64,000 nt of DNA from Solen grandis (GCA_021229015.1 CM037788.1:51027040-51091039); one strand, 5' to 3'. Positions 11,982 to 24,319 are shown, counted from the stretch's first letter. Notes: a model not told the origin generated them from the sequence alone. Numbers and translations: made by a program.

Positions 11982-14900
11982 GTGAGAGATATAGTGAAAT
12001 TCAATAAAAAATTTGCTTTGAATCAAGTGTATTGAGAATATCTTACGAGGGTTGTTCGATGTGTGTTATCCTTGAACGTGGATATTTTAGCAAATCTCTG
12101 AAATGTATGTCCAAAAGTTGGCCTGCGGTACTAGATTTGTACTTGTTTTGGTTGTACGTCGAGGTTTAATTGCATGTAATTTTTAAACATATTTACTTAT
12201 AGGTCATAGTGTAAAAAAAGACCTGGTCAATCTTATATAGCATAAAAATGATTTTTTAGGAAATACACAATCATAAAAGGATGATGTTTTTTTTTATAGA
12301 ATAGCTTTCAGGTTGACAAAATAATATGAATCTGATAAACGGAGTAACAATCCCAATAGTTGCAAAGTTAAAGCATCAGTATTGAAACTACTGATAGAAT
12401 TAGTAGAGCTGTAAGTAGAAGACTCGCATCATACTGTTCGTGAGACATCTAAAGCTGAGGATCATCTTGTTACTAAAACCCGTTTCATTTTGAAAAAGAA
12501 AGAATTAGGATTGAGCCTAGATAATTTGTGAAGAACACGCATGCATCATAGTCAGCACATACACAGATAGGTACAGTATTTCAAACAAAGTTACAAAGAT
12601 AACGTGGTTTACTAGGTTACATACCGCCGTTGGGACGCCAAACAAAGCAAATATGGTAATTTATCATGTCGTCAGTGTGTACACTGCATATACAGAGATT
12701 ATTAACCAACTCTCAAACTTTTCACAGGTAGATGCTAATACGAGAAAGAGTTACACGTACCCGGAAGTGAAGGACCGGATACAGCGGCTGGCGGCGGGGC
12801 TTCGAGACCTGGGACTACGCCAGGGGGACGTGCTGTGTATGCTCACGTACAACCACATTGACTACGCCATAGTGTGGTATGCAACATGCATGCTGGGGGC
12901 ATCATTTCAGACGGCTTCGCCGGGATACACCGACGGTACATTGAGCATAATTGCTAGGGTCGAGGGAGACGTTTAGAACACTCAACAGACTACCTTAAGT
13001 GGGTTGACTTACAGAAGTTTGAAATTCTATCAATAAATAAGCATAGTATAGTAAAAAGTCCCGTATATAATAAAAAAAACAAAAAACAAAAAAACAAAAA
13101 CAAAAAACAAAAAAAAGACAAGGAGTGCAACGCCTTTTCGCTACCCTACCCACGTTTGGTTGGATTACACGATCGTAATAATGAGTTGTAGCAATTTAGT
13201 GAGCCTTCTCTATAAAGAATACTAAAATGCACCCAAAACAGCCGATGGTATTTTAGATCACACCATTCTACAATAATAACTCAACAATTTTCGCAGATTT
13301 TTCCCCGAGTTGAGAGTTTGTCGTCGGAGCCATTCGCTGACGTCACATAATTAGAGCTCAGTTAGGGTAAGAGAAACGTCCCCTGATGGGTTTTCCAAAG
13401 TTATTATATTTTGTTTAGATATTTAATTATTAGAATATCAATATATGAAATATATCAAATCAACTTAACTAAATTTATTAAAAACCTATTGCAATAGAAA
13501 ACACAATTTTGACACAAAATAAAGCATTTTATCACAAGATAAAATATTAAAATACCTACCCCCGAAGCTGTAATTGTGTGACGTCAGCGAATGGCTCCGA
13601 CGGGAAACTTTCAGCTCGGGAAGATCAGTGAGAATTGTTGAGTATTTATTGTAGAATGGTGTGATTAAAAATACCATCGGCTGTTTTGGGTGCATTTTAG
13701 TACTCTTTATCGAGTAGGCTTAGTAAATTGCTACCATTCATTATTGCAATCGTGTAGCGAAAAGGCCGTGCACTCCTTGTGTGTGTGTTTTTTTTTTATT
13801 ATATAGGGCTCTTATCTTTTATTATACTATACTTATTTATTGATAGAATTTCAAACTCCTGTGGTGACTTAAACTCACTAAAGATCCTAATATTCATGTG
13901 ATATAGATTGGCATAAAAAGTTTGCATTAATATCTTTTCCAAAATGATGCAAAATATGAAACGTTCCTTCTTGAAACACTACTATTTTCCAGTCATTTTC
14001 TTTATAAAACTTAATAATTGATCTCTCCAATGTTTACCTATGTATTCAAATTTGATACCTAAACTTGGATAGCAAGTAGTCATTGGTTTATCTGGTTTAC
14101 ACAAACATGTATTTTTGGATAATTATTTTGTTGTGAGCAGTTGACGTAGCTGTGAACGGGGAAGACAAGGCTTCCATTTTCAATACTAAAAATTGAAAAG
14201 GTCTATCCTGATATAGGCCTGATATCTCAGCAAAGCATTCGGGTCAAATATTGGGCTCCTTCCACTGAAACGGAAATTCTCAATATCGTGGTAAGAATTA
14301 TACTGATAAAGATTGTGCTAAGCCCTGTGTGTTTTGTATATTTCCAGAGGACCTACAGAGACGTTTTACTGTTTGTAAGACCAAGTTTCTGGTCACTACT
14401 CCGGACCTGGCCCGGCGTATTTCCAGTATGATACACACTGCAGTAAGCAATTCAAACTTTGAACAGACAACAACGGCTTACAAATAGTCTTACAGCGCCC
14501 AAGTTTAAACAGAATGCTAAGGATAATTATATGTCATGATGATGAGTAGGTTGATGATGATTGTGATTAAGATTATGATGAAATGGTGAGAATGACGATG
14601 GTGATGATTAAGGTGATTTTGAAGATGTTAATTATTAGGGCAATAACAAAGACGAGGATGACGACACACATTATGTTTATTTATTAACATTTATTTCCAA
14701 CAGAAACTGCGGTCACTCAGTCTGTCTAAGCCAAATATCATTAACACCATCATAGTGATGGGTGAAGCCCCGGGCTGCGTATCCTTTGACAGTCTGTTAA
14801 CCGACCAGAGGGTAACTATAGCAACGCCGGTGGATCCGTCACGTGACGTGGCTATATACCTGTCGTCCAGTGGGACCACGGGCCTGCCGAAAAACGTAAA

Positions 14901-15103
14901 ACTTACTCACTGCAACATCGCGTCAAACCTGACCATGTTGAGGTGACGTAAGATAAAACATAATATTTATTTTAACTTTGAAGTCCACTTTGATCATCGA
15001 TTAAAACAATATGTATATTATTTAAAAATGAATTAAGTTACCATTTAATGTATTTAACCAGAATGATTATTATCAAACCGATGTTGTTGTTGTTGTTATT
15101 GTT

Positions 15104-15138
<35 letters not shown>

Positions 15139-18100
15139 AAAGCCTATAATGATAGCTAAAAACAAATTCCTAAATATGTTTATTTCAAGGACACGTTTTT
15201 TTTCCAAATGCCCCAGGGAGATGTATGCACTCCCACGGAACACGTGCATGATGAGCGTGCTACCCATGTTTCACCACTACGGTGTGCACAGCACCCTGAA
15301 TTTCGCTATATACAGCGGCTTCAAAATAGTCGTCATGGAGACGTTCAACTTTGACAAGTTGGTGCACAATATTCAAGCCTACAAGGTGCTGTACAGAAGA
15401 AAAAAACGGAAATATATTTTGAGCATGTTTCATGTGTGAGGAAAAACACACTGCAAATTCATTGTTCTTGCCAAAATAGATGAAAAGTGATGAAATTTTC
15501 GAATTATCAAAATGACTTTTATTTATACTTATATAAATAAATATAATTTAGATTTATAAATTTATTATATGTTAATTCTTGATTTGTTACAGAAAACAAA
15601 TTATTCACTCGTGGTAAGCTTATGGGCATATTAAGTAAATGTTCTCACCCTTGGTAAAGCAGTATCACTCATTTAAGCACCTAATATGTTCACCTGCGGT
15701 GAGCCCATAATCATGGCAAATTATTTTTTGCACTCGTATTTGTGAGCACATGATCAATTTAAGTTAAACTTCCATTCGTAGTAAGCCCATGATCATAATT
15801 AGTTGATTTTACACTCGTATTTGTAAGCCCATGATCAGATTGAGTTAATGTTTCCATTCGTGGTAAGCCCATGATTATAATTAGTTGATTTTACACTCGT
15901 ATTTATAAGCCCATGATTATAATTAGTTGATTTTACACTCGTATTTATAAGCCCATGATTATAATTAGTTGATTTTACACTCGTATTTATAAGCCCATGA
16001 TTATAATTAGTTGATTTTACACTCGTATTTATAAGCCCATGATCAAAACAAGTTAATAATTTCAAGCGTGGTATGATCATAATTTATTCGCTTCATATTC
16101 CCACCCTTTTCAATGCCATGATTATAGTAGTTGATGTTTTTACTCATGGTAAGCCGCATCTATGACCTTTCGAGAAGTAAATATGCAATCTAACAATAGA
16201 ATATACAAATGTATCGCACATCGACTGAAATGAAATTTACGTTCTATCTTCACACCTGTGTGTTTAGGTGAACTATCTCCCAATAGTGCCACCAATCGCC
16301 CTGCGACTTGTCAAGTACAAGAACCCTGAACACTTGGACTTCAGTACCGTAACCACTATACAGAGCGCTGCCGCACCCATGGGCTTTGAACTCGAGACCA
16401 AACTCCGCAACAGATTCAACCTAAAGTACATCGCTCAAGGTGGGCATAGCCTCAGTTCAGAAACACTTTAAAAGATTCCAGCAGTAACTTTATCGTTAAC
16501 GATTGGGTTCTTTAGTCAGTGAAAAGGTTTTGATATGAAATCAATATTTACCGAAAGTCTGCACTTAAATGATTTATTTAATATCCTTAATAAAATAAAT
16601 TAAGTGCCATGCTCAACTTTGGCTCATTTAGATTTGCCACGAGCACGATCACTTTGAACACACACATATAATACAGCAAAATAGTCTTATACATGGATAT
16701 TATATAACGTACTTTGCAAGGTTTCCTTTAATAAGCAGAAAGAATTAACAATACCACTGATAATTCGGTCCGGAAAAAATCTTAATAACTATCTCAGTTG
16801 GTCAAATAAGTGAGAACTAGTCCATGTCAGTTAAAGATTATCATCTATGTGTGGCTGGTTTACAATTTTACAAGTGGTTTTCCTTTCATTTAGCAGATTT
16901 CAACGAGGTTTCAGAAAAAACAACAACAATATATTCAAATTCTCCTCTAGAATTATATTTATCAGAGAATACTTACATAAAAGGGAATCAAACTTGTCTC
17001 TTTTCTGGAAAGAAATTGATCAAAGGGGTGTATTAAGTGTCTCATCCGTTTTTTTCCATAGCATATGGTTTGACTGAAACCGGGTTCAACGCCGGAACCA
17101 ACGCTTCCAAATACAAACCAGGTTCTTGCGGGACGATGCCTTCCAACCTACACTTGAAGGTATTGATATGTTGTATACACACTATGGAATTTTAAATAGT
17201 TTATGTTATATTGTTTCAATACTTGAGCTTTTCAATCCTTTTTGTAATTTTGGCCACACAGTCCACCGTGTCACTGGGATTTCAGGGTATTGACAAGCAA
17301 CCTGGTATAAAACTTAGTCTCTTTAACGTGACACCTAGCCAACCAATCTTTGAACTAGCGTTTTATGCTGAACTGGAAAACAAGTACAGTTTGTGACGAC
17401 TTAATTGCAAATCATTGACCTTCTAGTCAAGGAGAGAACGTTTTCGAATCCGTTTAAGGCCATTTTCCTACCTGTTATACCTCTATACCGTATTTCAGAG
17501 GTTTTCGGGAGTCCTTTTCGCACATTTTTCTTTTAATAATAACACACTTTTCGGATGGATTCGCGAATTCTTCTTATAAAGACATTTAAACTGTTTATAC
17601 AATGTTTCCACCCAAACGGAGAAGATCCGGCTGTTTTATTAAGACTAAACTTTTGAAAGTTTTGAAAACATTCGTTCATTTGCTGGCAAAAGTAAATGCC
17701 TTGATGCGGTTGTCCTTAAATACGCAATGGTAATATTTTGACGTCATGGACACAATTTAAATCGTATTTCACCAAAAGTTTATACAATGTTTTCATTCCG
17801 GCAGTAGTAATCATTTATTATATTCATATGTTTAAATATTCATATTGATATTTTGATAATGGGTATATCATAATAGTGTTATATAATCATAAAAGTTCTA
17901 CTGCGCATAAATATTTGTTACGACACAGTGGGAGTTTACATGTAGCTAATCAAGCTTTAACCTTACGAAGGGCAAAACATAATTGAAGCTGTGCGTAACA
18001 TTATGTTATGACGTTTTTAAAAATGCCCATTTTTTTTAACCAAAAAGGGGAGATCATTAACATGAAACCAGTAAGTCTCTACAATACGTTTTTGACTTCG

Positions 18101-21100
18101 TCGGCCATGTTATATTAATTTATTGATTTAATTTCAGATTGTTGATCCTGAAACCGACAAACAGCTTCAAGCAAATCAAACAGGAGAGATACGTGTTGCT
18201 GGACCTCAAATTACGACGGGTTACCTTGACAACCCAAAGGAGACGGCCGCTGCCTTCGACAAGGACGGGTTCTTCAGAACAGGTGCCCAAAAATTATACT
18301 TTTCGTGAAGCAAAGCAGTTGTATGATTTTTAGTATGTTGATGGGAATAAAAGCATCAAAGAAAGTACATACGGATGATTAAGTCCCAAAATAGTTGAAT
18401 GCGTTATAAACGAACACATTTTGGTCAAAATTGTTATTTTGATTCAAAAGTAAACAAGAGGGCCAAGATGGCCCTGAAGACGCTCGCCTGAGAAAAACTG
18501 CCTTCATTGCCTATACAAGTTACTAAGTTATAGCATAGTTGTACTGAATACATAATCCATGAAATCAAATTCAAATCCATGAACTATACAGTTCCTGTGG
18601 TCAAAATTTGATGTCAAACTTGACTAAGAGATTATGGCTTTAAGCATTATCAGTGAATCTTGAAAACGATTGCTTAAGAAATGAAAATGCTATAGAGTAA
18701 ACAGTGAAATCTGGCATTTTAACGGACAATAACTCCTGATTTATAATCTGATATCAGCCGAAGACGAACTTGGCCTAGAGATTATGGCTGTTAACATTAT
18801 CAGAAATTTTGAAAATTATTTCTTAATAAGTGATGATGTTAGAGTACAAACAAAGTTAAATCTGGCATTTTTTTAAGGTTGAAAGGGGCATAACTCCTGA
18901 TCTAATAGGCCGATATCAGCCGTAATCAAACTTGACCATGAGATTATGGCAATAAACATTGTCATAAAGTTTGAAGATGGATTGCTTAAGAAATGCAGAT
19001 GCTAGAGTGCAAACAAAGTGAAATCTGGCATTTTTAATATTAAAAGGGGCATAACGCCTGACCTAATAGGCCGATATCAGCCATAATGGAACATGTGCAA
19101 GATATTATGGTAATTAACATTGTCATAAAGTTTGCTTAAGAAATGAAGATGCTAGAGTGTAAACAAACTAATTTCGGACGACGGACGGGCGGACGGACGA
19201 CGGACATTCATCGACCCTAATAGCTCCTCCCGAACTCATGTGTTCAGGTGAGCTAAAAATCAAGCAATTGCAGGAATTGTAAGAATTATTTCTAAACCGT
19301 CGATAATGAAATAAAATAAATGCGACATTTTAAATCGCCTTTCCCCGAAAGTATAAAATATGTTATACAGTGGAACCTCACTATTAAGGCCACGAATGGG
19401 ACCGGCCACGAGTGGCCTTAATTTGAAATTTGGCCTTAATAGTAAGGTTTCACAAAGTCAAAAGGGATTATGTCCCTTTGACACATCAACCCTACACTTG
19501 TGTGTTATGTGTGTGTTACGTGAGTTTTGTGTAATCAATTGATTATTCAAATAACTCATTAAATAAGCCATTTTAATATTTTTTTTTATCTTTATTTAAA
19601 TACAACAAAAGAAATATAAAATAAATACAATAAAAATAACATGCAACAACACAAAAGCTGCAAAAGAAATCATATCATACATGTACATGTTTGCCCATTA
19701 TCTCAGTAGGAATATTGACTAAATGTAGCTCAGATGTCCGTAATACTTTAATTATAGTATTAATTACCATCAGTTTGATTTCGATGTTGATAATGACGAT
19801 GCATTGAAAACATAGCGTTATCAAACGCCCTTTGCTAAATTTATTGGACAAAAAGATACAAACATCATACACACCGCTTTTGATAAAGGGATTCATTAAC
19901 GTCCCATTTTTCGAAACAAACTAACACCTGGACCTGTTGTCAGTTTGTTCTTTGTGTACTGCTAACAAAACAAAAGAAAGTGTCAAAATGTCAGGCGCGT
20001 GAAACACACAGACTAGTTTGCAAAATACTGAGACTGGTTAACATAACTTACGACGGTATTTCACGTAACCAGTCAGATAAAAAATCGAAAGTGTTATCGC
20101 TCTTGGACAGGTGCCCGCTTTAGCTAGGTTCATTTTGCACTGTAAACACCGATCGGGACCGAAAATGGTGCCCGCATTTCGCAATAGCCAGGTGCCCGCA
20201 TTATTGAGTTTTGCGGGCAAATAAACATATAGCAAAGCGATCCGGACCGCGAAATTTGCCCGTAATTAGAAGTTGCCCGTATTATTGAGGTGCCCGCTAA
20301 GTGAGTTTCTACTGTATATCAATGAATGATGGTCTTCATAATGAGGCTGCTTGCATGTGAGACATTGTTTCTACACCAGGGGACCTTGGTTACCTAGACG
20401 AGGAAGGGTATCTGTTTGTGGTGGACAGATTGAAGGAACTGATCAAGTACAAGGGACTACAGGTAGTGCCCCGACACCCAACCCCGCCCACACCCCGTCT
20501 CAGTCCCCGTAGAATTGTTTCTTATTAAAAAGCGACATATTTCTTTCTTGTCAGCTTTTTGTAGAATTTCGTATCTCCAATTTATATGTGTTCATATGTA
20601 TGTTGCATCTATTTGATCGTGTAATTGGAGCTGTATTTCTATGTGCTGGTAGAATTATGTTAGAAGCTGACTTCTCTAATATGAACTTTATGTATGTATA
20701 ATACATGTATATTGTATATACATTTGAATAGTGTAATGATATTGGATCAAAATTTTAGTCTTTACTTTTACCACTGTTATGATCATTTAAATTCTTTTTA
20801 TTTCTTCCTCTCTCCTGTAATATATTGTTAATGAAACAATCGGATTAACCCATATGTCTTGCTGGCGTTTATATCCTTTAAATTGCTGCTATGTCACTTC
20901 CTCATGCAAAATATCCTTTTGCTCTACTGCGCTTGATTCAGGGGTATAAACTACAAAAAAAATATCCTAAGAAAAGGAGAAATCAAATAAATAAAACATA
21001 ACATGTGCATTATAAAGACGCTTTGACAGAGAGTAAGAACCTTTAGCTGTCACTTTCGGTTTCATGTTTTTGACATTGTCCATTAGTTTCCAACGACTGA

Positions 21101-21903
21101 TGAAAAGTAATAGACTCATTCGATAAAAATAGATTATAATGACATAATTTTAGGTGGCTCCTGCGTATTTAGAGGACATGTTGATGAAACACCCGGATGT
21201 TGCTGATGTAGCCGTTATCGGTGTCCCAGATGAGGAAGCAGGAGAACTACCAAAAGCGTTTATTGTGCGGCAACCAGGACACTCGGTTACTGCCAAGCAA
21301 ATCCAAAAATATGTTCAAGGTAAAACTTACGTCATCTCGTACTTCGAGCAACTCTACCCTACCGCCCATATCTTATTGTCCTTAGACTGTCCCTCTTACT
21401 TGTAAACTAGTTTGCAATATACTAGATTCTGATAACAAACATTCAATTGTTCAATTGTTTCCTCTAATCACATTCATGCCTGGCTAAGCGGCTACTCAAA
21501 TCATAAGTCCTACCAATGTTTGTTCTACTTAAACGACATATTCGAGGCAATACAGTCATATTTTAATGTTTCATATTCAGGTACATGTGTAATATTGATT
21601 ACGCACAGCAACTATCTATACTTAAGAATAGTATAAAAGAGTAAGAGTTGTCTCTCTTTATAAAATTTCCACTATTGTATGCTATGGTGACTATTTTTGC
21701 CATTTTGTATAGGTTTTTTTCACCAAACACGATGATAAATAATCACAGTGGTTTAGCCTACACCCTTTAATTCCCCAGACCATGCAGCTTCCCACATGAG
21801 ACTGAGAGGCGGGGTGGATTTCATGGACGCCATTCCGAAGTCACCTTCGGGCAAAATACTGCGGCGGTTTCTACGGCAACACGGAGTGAAGGCCAAACTG
21901 TAA
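11889..21903 (+). CDS. AMP-forming acyl-CoA ligase, 4-coumarate-CoA ligase/luciferase-like (11 exons)
   Basis: Joining 11889-11981, 12728-12935, 14348-14442, 14704-14942, 15217-15385, 16268-16439, 17062-17159, 18138-18282, 20380-20462, 21154-21319 and 21779-21903 gives 1593 nt, one frame, 530 aa plus stop. All introns are GT-AG with matching phases. ANL-superfamily motifs are present: P-loop [11 protein letters not shown] (186-196), YGLTET (327-332), TGD (406-408), the hinge [12 protein letters not shown] (421-432) and the C-terminal [11 protein letters not shown] with the catalytic Lys at 515. Family members adenylate a carboxylic acid and form its CoA thioester. The end AKL is a peroxisomal targeting signal of the PTS1 type, so fatty-acid activation in peroxisomes is likely; the substrate is unknown. 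Two oddities are the usual PKG after the P-loop reading PKN, and a short N-terminus (an upstream exon is possible). ATTAAA near 21996 may be the poly(A) signal. Confidence 0.9.
12728..12935 (+). CDS. acyl-CoA ligase exon 2
   Basis: Acceptor TTTTCACAG; ends with one base of a split codon before a GT donor. Residues 32-100 include SYTYPEV and the ADP-ribose-side core [14 protein letters not shown]. Confidence 0.88.
12985..13885. mobile_element. foldback (long terminal inverted repeat) element in ligase intron 2
   Basis: The arms at about 12993-13370 and 13555-13882 are inverted copies. Both carry GAAATTCTATCAATAAATAA, CCAAAACAGCCGATGGTATT and GGAGCCATTCGCTGACGTCA, with a loop of about 180 bp. 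No ORF with a transposase motif is inside, so this is a non-autonomous foldback/MITE. The CRE-like palindrome TGACGTCA is present in both arms. The flanking duplication could not be fixed. Confidence 0.8.
14348..14442 (+). CDS. acyl-CoA ligase exon 3
   Basis: Acceptor ATTTCCAG, donor GTAAGC. Completes the codon begun in exon 2 and encodes residues 101-132 ([16 protein letters not shown]). Confidence 0.87.
14704..14942 (+). CDS. acyl-CoA ligase exon 4 (AMP-binding P-loop)
   Basis: Acceptor TTTCCAACAG, donor GTGACG. Residues 133-211 include [18 protein letters not shown], the AMP-binding signature. Confidence 0.92.
15082..15139 (+). repeat. (GTT)n/(GAT)n microsatellite
   Basis: GTT units followed by about ten GAT units, in ligase intron 4. 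Confidence 0.9.
15217..15385 (+). CDS. acyl-CoA ligase exon 5
   Basis: Acceptor GCCCCAG. Encodes [12 protein letters not shown] and the following strand to AYK. The donor GTGCTG is weak, but the frame and homology resume exactly at exon 6. Confidence 0.87.
15640..16075 (+). repeat. 42-bp tandem repeat in ligase intron 5
   Basis: Four perfect 42-bp units beginning GCCCATGATTATAATTAGTT at 15867, 15909, 15951 and 15993, with a partial fifth at 16035. Diverged units with GTAAGCCCATGATC extend upstream to about 15640. The 81-aa open frame on the minus strand is only the translation of this array. Confidence 0.92.
16268..16439 (+). CDS. acyl-CoA ligase exon 6
   Basis: Acceptor GTGTTTAG, donor GTGGGC. 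Encodes [14 protein letters not shown] through LKYIAQ, plus one base of the Ala codon of the A5 motif. Confidence 0.9.
17062..17159 (+). CDS. acyl-CoA ligase exon 7 (YGLTET motif)
   Basis: Acceptor TTTCCATAG, donor GTATTG. Residues 326-358 begin with AYGLTETG, the conserved adenine/acyl-pocket motif. Confidence 0.9.
18138..18282 (+). CDS. acyl-CoA ligase exon 8
   Basis: Acceptor AATTTCAG. Residues 359-406 include TGEIRVAGP and DKDGFFRTG. The last base is shared with exon 9. Confidence 0.9.
18454..19258 (+). repeat. bivalve interspersed repeat, about 0.8 kb
   Basis: Starts CAAGAGGGCCAAGATGGCCC followed by CGCTCGCCTGAG, and ends with GACGGACGG-type repeats and TGTGTTCAGGTGAGCTAAAA, so the two ends are imperfect inverses (CTCGCCTGAG/CAGGTGAGCT). 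Inside are about four diverged units of 150-175 bp, each with GAGATTATGGC and TTGCTTAAGAAATG. Very common type in bivalve DNA. It lies in ligase intron 8. Confidence 0.7.
19368..19453. repeat. 86-bp palindromic MITE
   Basis: The ends CAGTGGAACCTCACTATTAA and, inverted, GTGAAACCTTACTATTAAGG are near-perfect terminal inverted repeats at a TA. Shares the CAGTRGAAMCTC end with 941 and 20319. Confidence 0.7.
20100..20321 (-). repeat. MITE-like repeat with GCGGGCACC motifs
   Basis: On the minus strand it starts TACAGTAGAAACTCACTTAG and contains several GCGGGCA(C) blocks and GGTCCGGATCG/GGTCCCGATCG. Same terminus class as 745-941. Confidence 0.55.
20380..20462 (+). CDS. acyl-CoA ligase exon 9 (TGD and hinge)
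   Basis: Acceptor CTACACCAG, donor GTAGTG. Encodes [20 protein letters not shown] and the hinge to the C-terminal subdomain. Confidence 0.92.
21154..21319 (+). CDS. acyl-CoA ligase exon 10
   Basis: Acceptor AATTTTAG, donor GTAAAAC. Encodes [16 protein letters not shown] and [17 protein letters not shown]. Confidence 0.92.
21779..21903 (+). CDS. acyl-CoA ligase exon 11 (catalytic Lys, PTS1)
   Basis: Acceptor TTCCCCAG. Encodes [16 protein letters not shown] and ends KAKL then TAA. AKL fits the peroxisomal PTS1 tripeptide pattern. Confidence 0.92.
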
Positions 21904-22131
21904 TGACATGGGGACAAACTTACACCTTAGATGCAAACTTTAATATCCAAGAAGTCGTTTTATAACTATCATTTTCGCGACAGTTGAGTAAATGTATTAA
22001 AGGCCATTGACAATTAAAGGCGAATTTCACAATAGACGTGCGAACATACTTTTTTAAACTTAGCATGGTTATAGAGATCACACTAGAAACAAATTAATGG
22101 GATAAAAATGGTGGTCCCCATGCTACTCATT

Positions 22132-22205
22132 TAGTTATCTGCCCTTGAAAGTGATTTTTTAGCTTTTTTTCTGGCATTTTCAAGGGCAGATAACTCGTTA
22201 TCATG
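22132..22205. repeat. short hairpin repeat
   Basis: AGTTATCTGCCCTTGAAA and its inverse TTTCAAGGGCAGATAACT enclose about 30 bp. A further AGTTATCTGCCCTTGGAAA lies at 22472. Probable foldback fragment. Confidence 0.6.
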
Positions 22206-22515
22206 AGCTAGCAATTTTTGGTACTTTATTGCCTGTCACTGTGTTAAAGTTGTAGAAATTCTATGTAACAGATTTTATACTATAGTCGCAAACGGGAATA
22301 TATATAAATATTCTCTTTTTTTTTCCCAAGAAAAACGCAATATGTCTATTTGCTGAACCACTGTGAGAAATCAATTGAATGGACTTGTTTTAAACTATGC
22401 ATAATGACCAGAAGTGAAACAACAAACAATTATGTGAAATAAGATAAGGTACCGATAGTCATGATTTTTTTAGTTATCTGCCCTTGGAAATGACAGAAAA
22501 GAGCAAAAAAACTTT

Positions 22516-22613
22516 TTCCTGTCTGTCGGGTTCACCTGTGTGTGATCCTCCAGAATCGCAACGTGATGGTCTAGACACGATGCACACTGGTGCTTCTGGC
22601 AGGAAAAAATAGA
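22516..22613 (-). pseudogene. decayed copy of a TRIM B-box exon
   Basis: On the minus strand the bases translate to CQKHQCASCLDHHVAILEDH followed by TQVNPTDR. This matches the same part of the TRIM exon at 8149-8462 (CQKHLCTSCLDHHVEILEDH). The similarity ends at both sides, with stops immediately adjacent. It is an isolated fragment in non-coding sequence. Confidence 0.75.
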
Positions 22614-22619
22614 CTTAAT

Positions 22620-24195
22620 TTTCATGGGTGAAGTCATCCGAAACAACTGATTTATAGGGTATACTTATAAAAAACTCAAATATTTCTAAAGCCGTTGAAT
22701 CCCTGTTTTTATTTCATATTTTAGTAGATCAGATATTATATTGTCAATATACATAGAAACGTATTAAAAAAAACTACCCAAATGGTCTTACAAATGAAGT
22801 CTAGAAATCCTATTTGGGGATTTTATGATGTCATCATAGAAGAAGTAAGACTCAGCAAAGTGTAATTTTTTTGCATATGAAGTGAGTGCGCTAAGGCACC
22901 AAGGTTGAATGCTCATGCTCTAAAGTGAAGGAACTCTGTAAAAATACAGTTTGGAAACCACAGAGTTGCTTATTGAGGAGAAAATATGTGAAACGGATGT
23001 TCCAGACAGCAAAGCATGCGCTCTTAAGTGTTATCTCATCAGTTTGTTTCCACTTGATGTTATTTTCGGTTTATCTATATAAAATTGATTTTGACCTACT
23101 TTTTCAACCAATCAAATGTTGGTATGCAAATGAAGCCAAAGTAAATGCAATGCTATCATTGGCTTGTATAATTTATTTGTAGGACATTTAAGATAATCCA
23201 ATTTAAAATGGAAGTTTCAGGTTGTATATATCTTTTTACTGGATATAACAGGTTTTTTTTTTAAATTTTTCCAATTGGAATGCTGCTTTGGCAATATGCT
23301 TTAAAACAACTAAATAAGAAGCAGGCGTATGTCTATTTTTAGACCACAATTTCCCCTAATTTGTAAAAGTAGACTCGGCCTTCAGGGGAGGTAACTACAG
23401 CGGGGAAGTTGTGCAGTTTGTGCGGATTTGAAACAATAATTTATGATCTTTCGGATTCGCTTGGTAACATATGAATTGCCTTTACTTCAAAAATCAGCAA
23501 GTGCAAAATATTTAATGGAAGTTGGTAGATTAGCTTTGTTTTTAGTTTGTAAATTAAATCCGTTTTGTTATATAGTCTTAACAATACCTCCCATAATCTT
23601 GGTATTTGTAACCATTTTTGCTAACGTTTTTTTTTACTTTATAATAGTTTTAATCTGCTTTACATGATACAAATGGCAAATATTTAGCTACGCCGAATAT
23701 CTTTTTTAAAGATATTTCTTGTTATTACATATATTATTATTATTCATTTTTTGGCAAATTACAAAACTACCAGTATTGTCACTGGGCACATGGTTCTTTC
23801 TTAAAATACTCGTAATTGAAATAATGCTAATCTTCATTTGTCCTGCCCAAATACCACTGAATATATGATAAAGCATTGTGCTTGAACATATTCAATATTA
23901 TAATTCAGAATACGTAAGGATGAATTAAAACGAAAATGATTTCAAGGAAAATTTCAACTGACCACTTTGGTAGTAATGACCAAGTTGGTATTTACTGGTA
24001 AATAGCGCTGTTTAAACCGGGGGCGGTCGATTCGTGCCAACACTATCTTTACCATCTTTATTCTTAAAGCTGAGTTCTTTTAATCTAATAGTGTATATTT
24101 CTGTTGGTAGATGAAAAGAAAATCAGAAGTTGTTTGCTCATTGTAATAAGGAATACATACTGTACATGTTCATTTCCGTAAATGATTGTCATGTT
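22620..24195. other. gene-free stretch
   Basis: AT-rich sequence with short open frames lacking motifs or splice context. Nothing coding was recognised. Confidence 0.45.
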
Positions 24196-24238
24196 TACAC
24201 ACAAACACACACAAAACACACACACACACACACACACA
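24196..24238 (+). repeat. (CA)n microsatellite
   Basis: ACACACA run with two interruptions. Confidence 0.9.
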
Positions 24239-24319
24239 TTTGTCATGTCTTCCCTTACATTGTTTTTGTTGATATTTTCTTCCACTAATTTTGTGTCTGG
24301 AATATTTAACACCCTAATG

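Noticed and set aside
15835..16080. 81-aa minus-strand ORF with repeating 14-residue units
   Set aside because: It is only the translation of the 42-bp non-coding tandem repeat in an intron.
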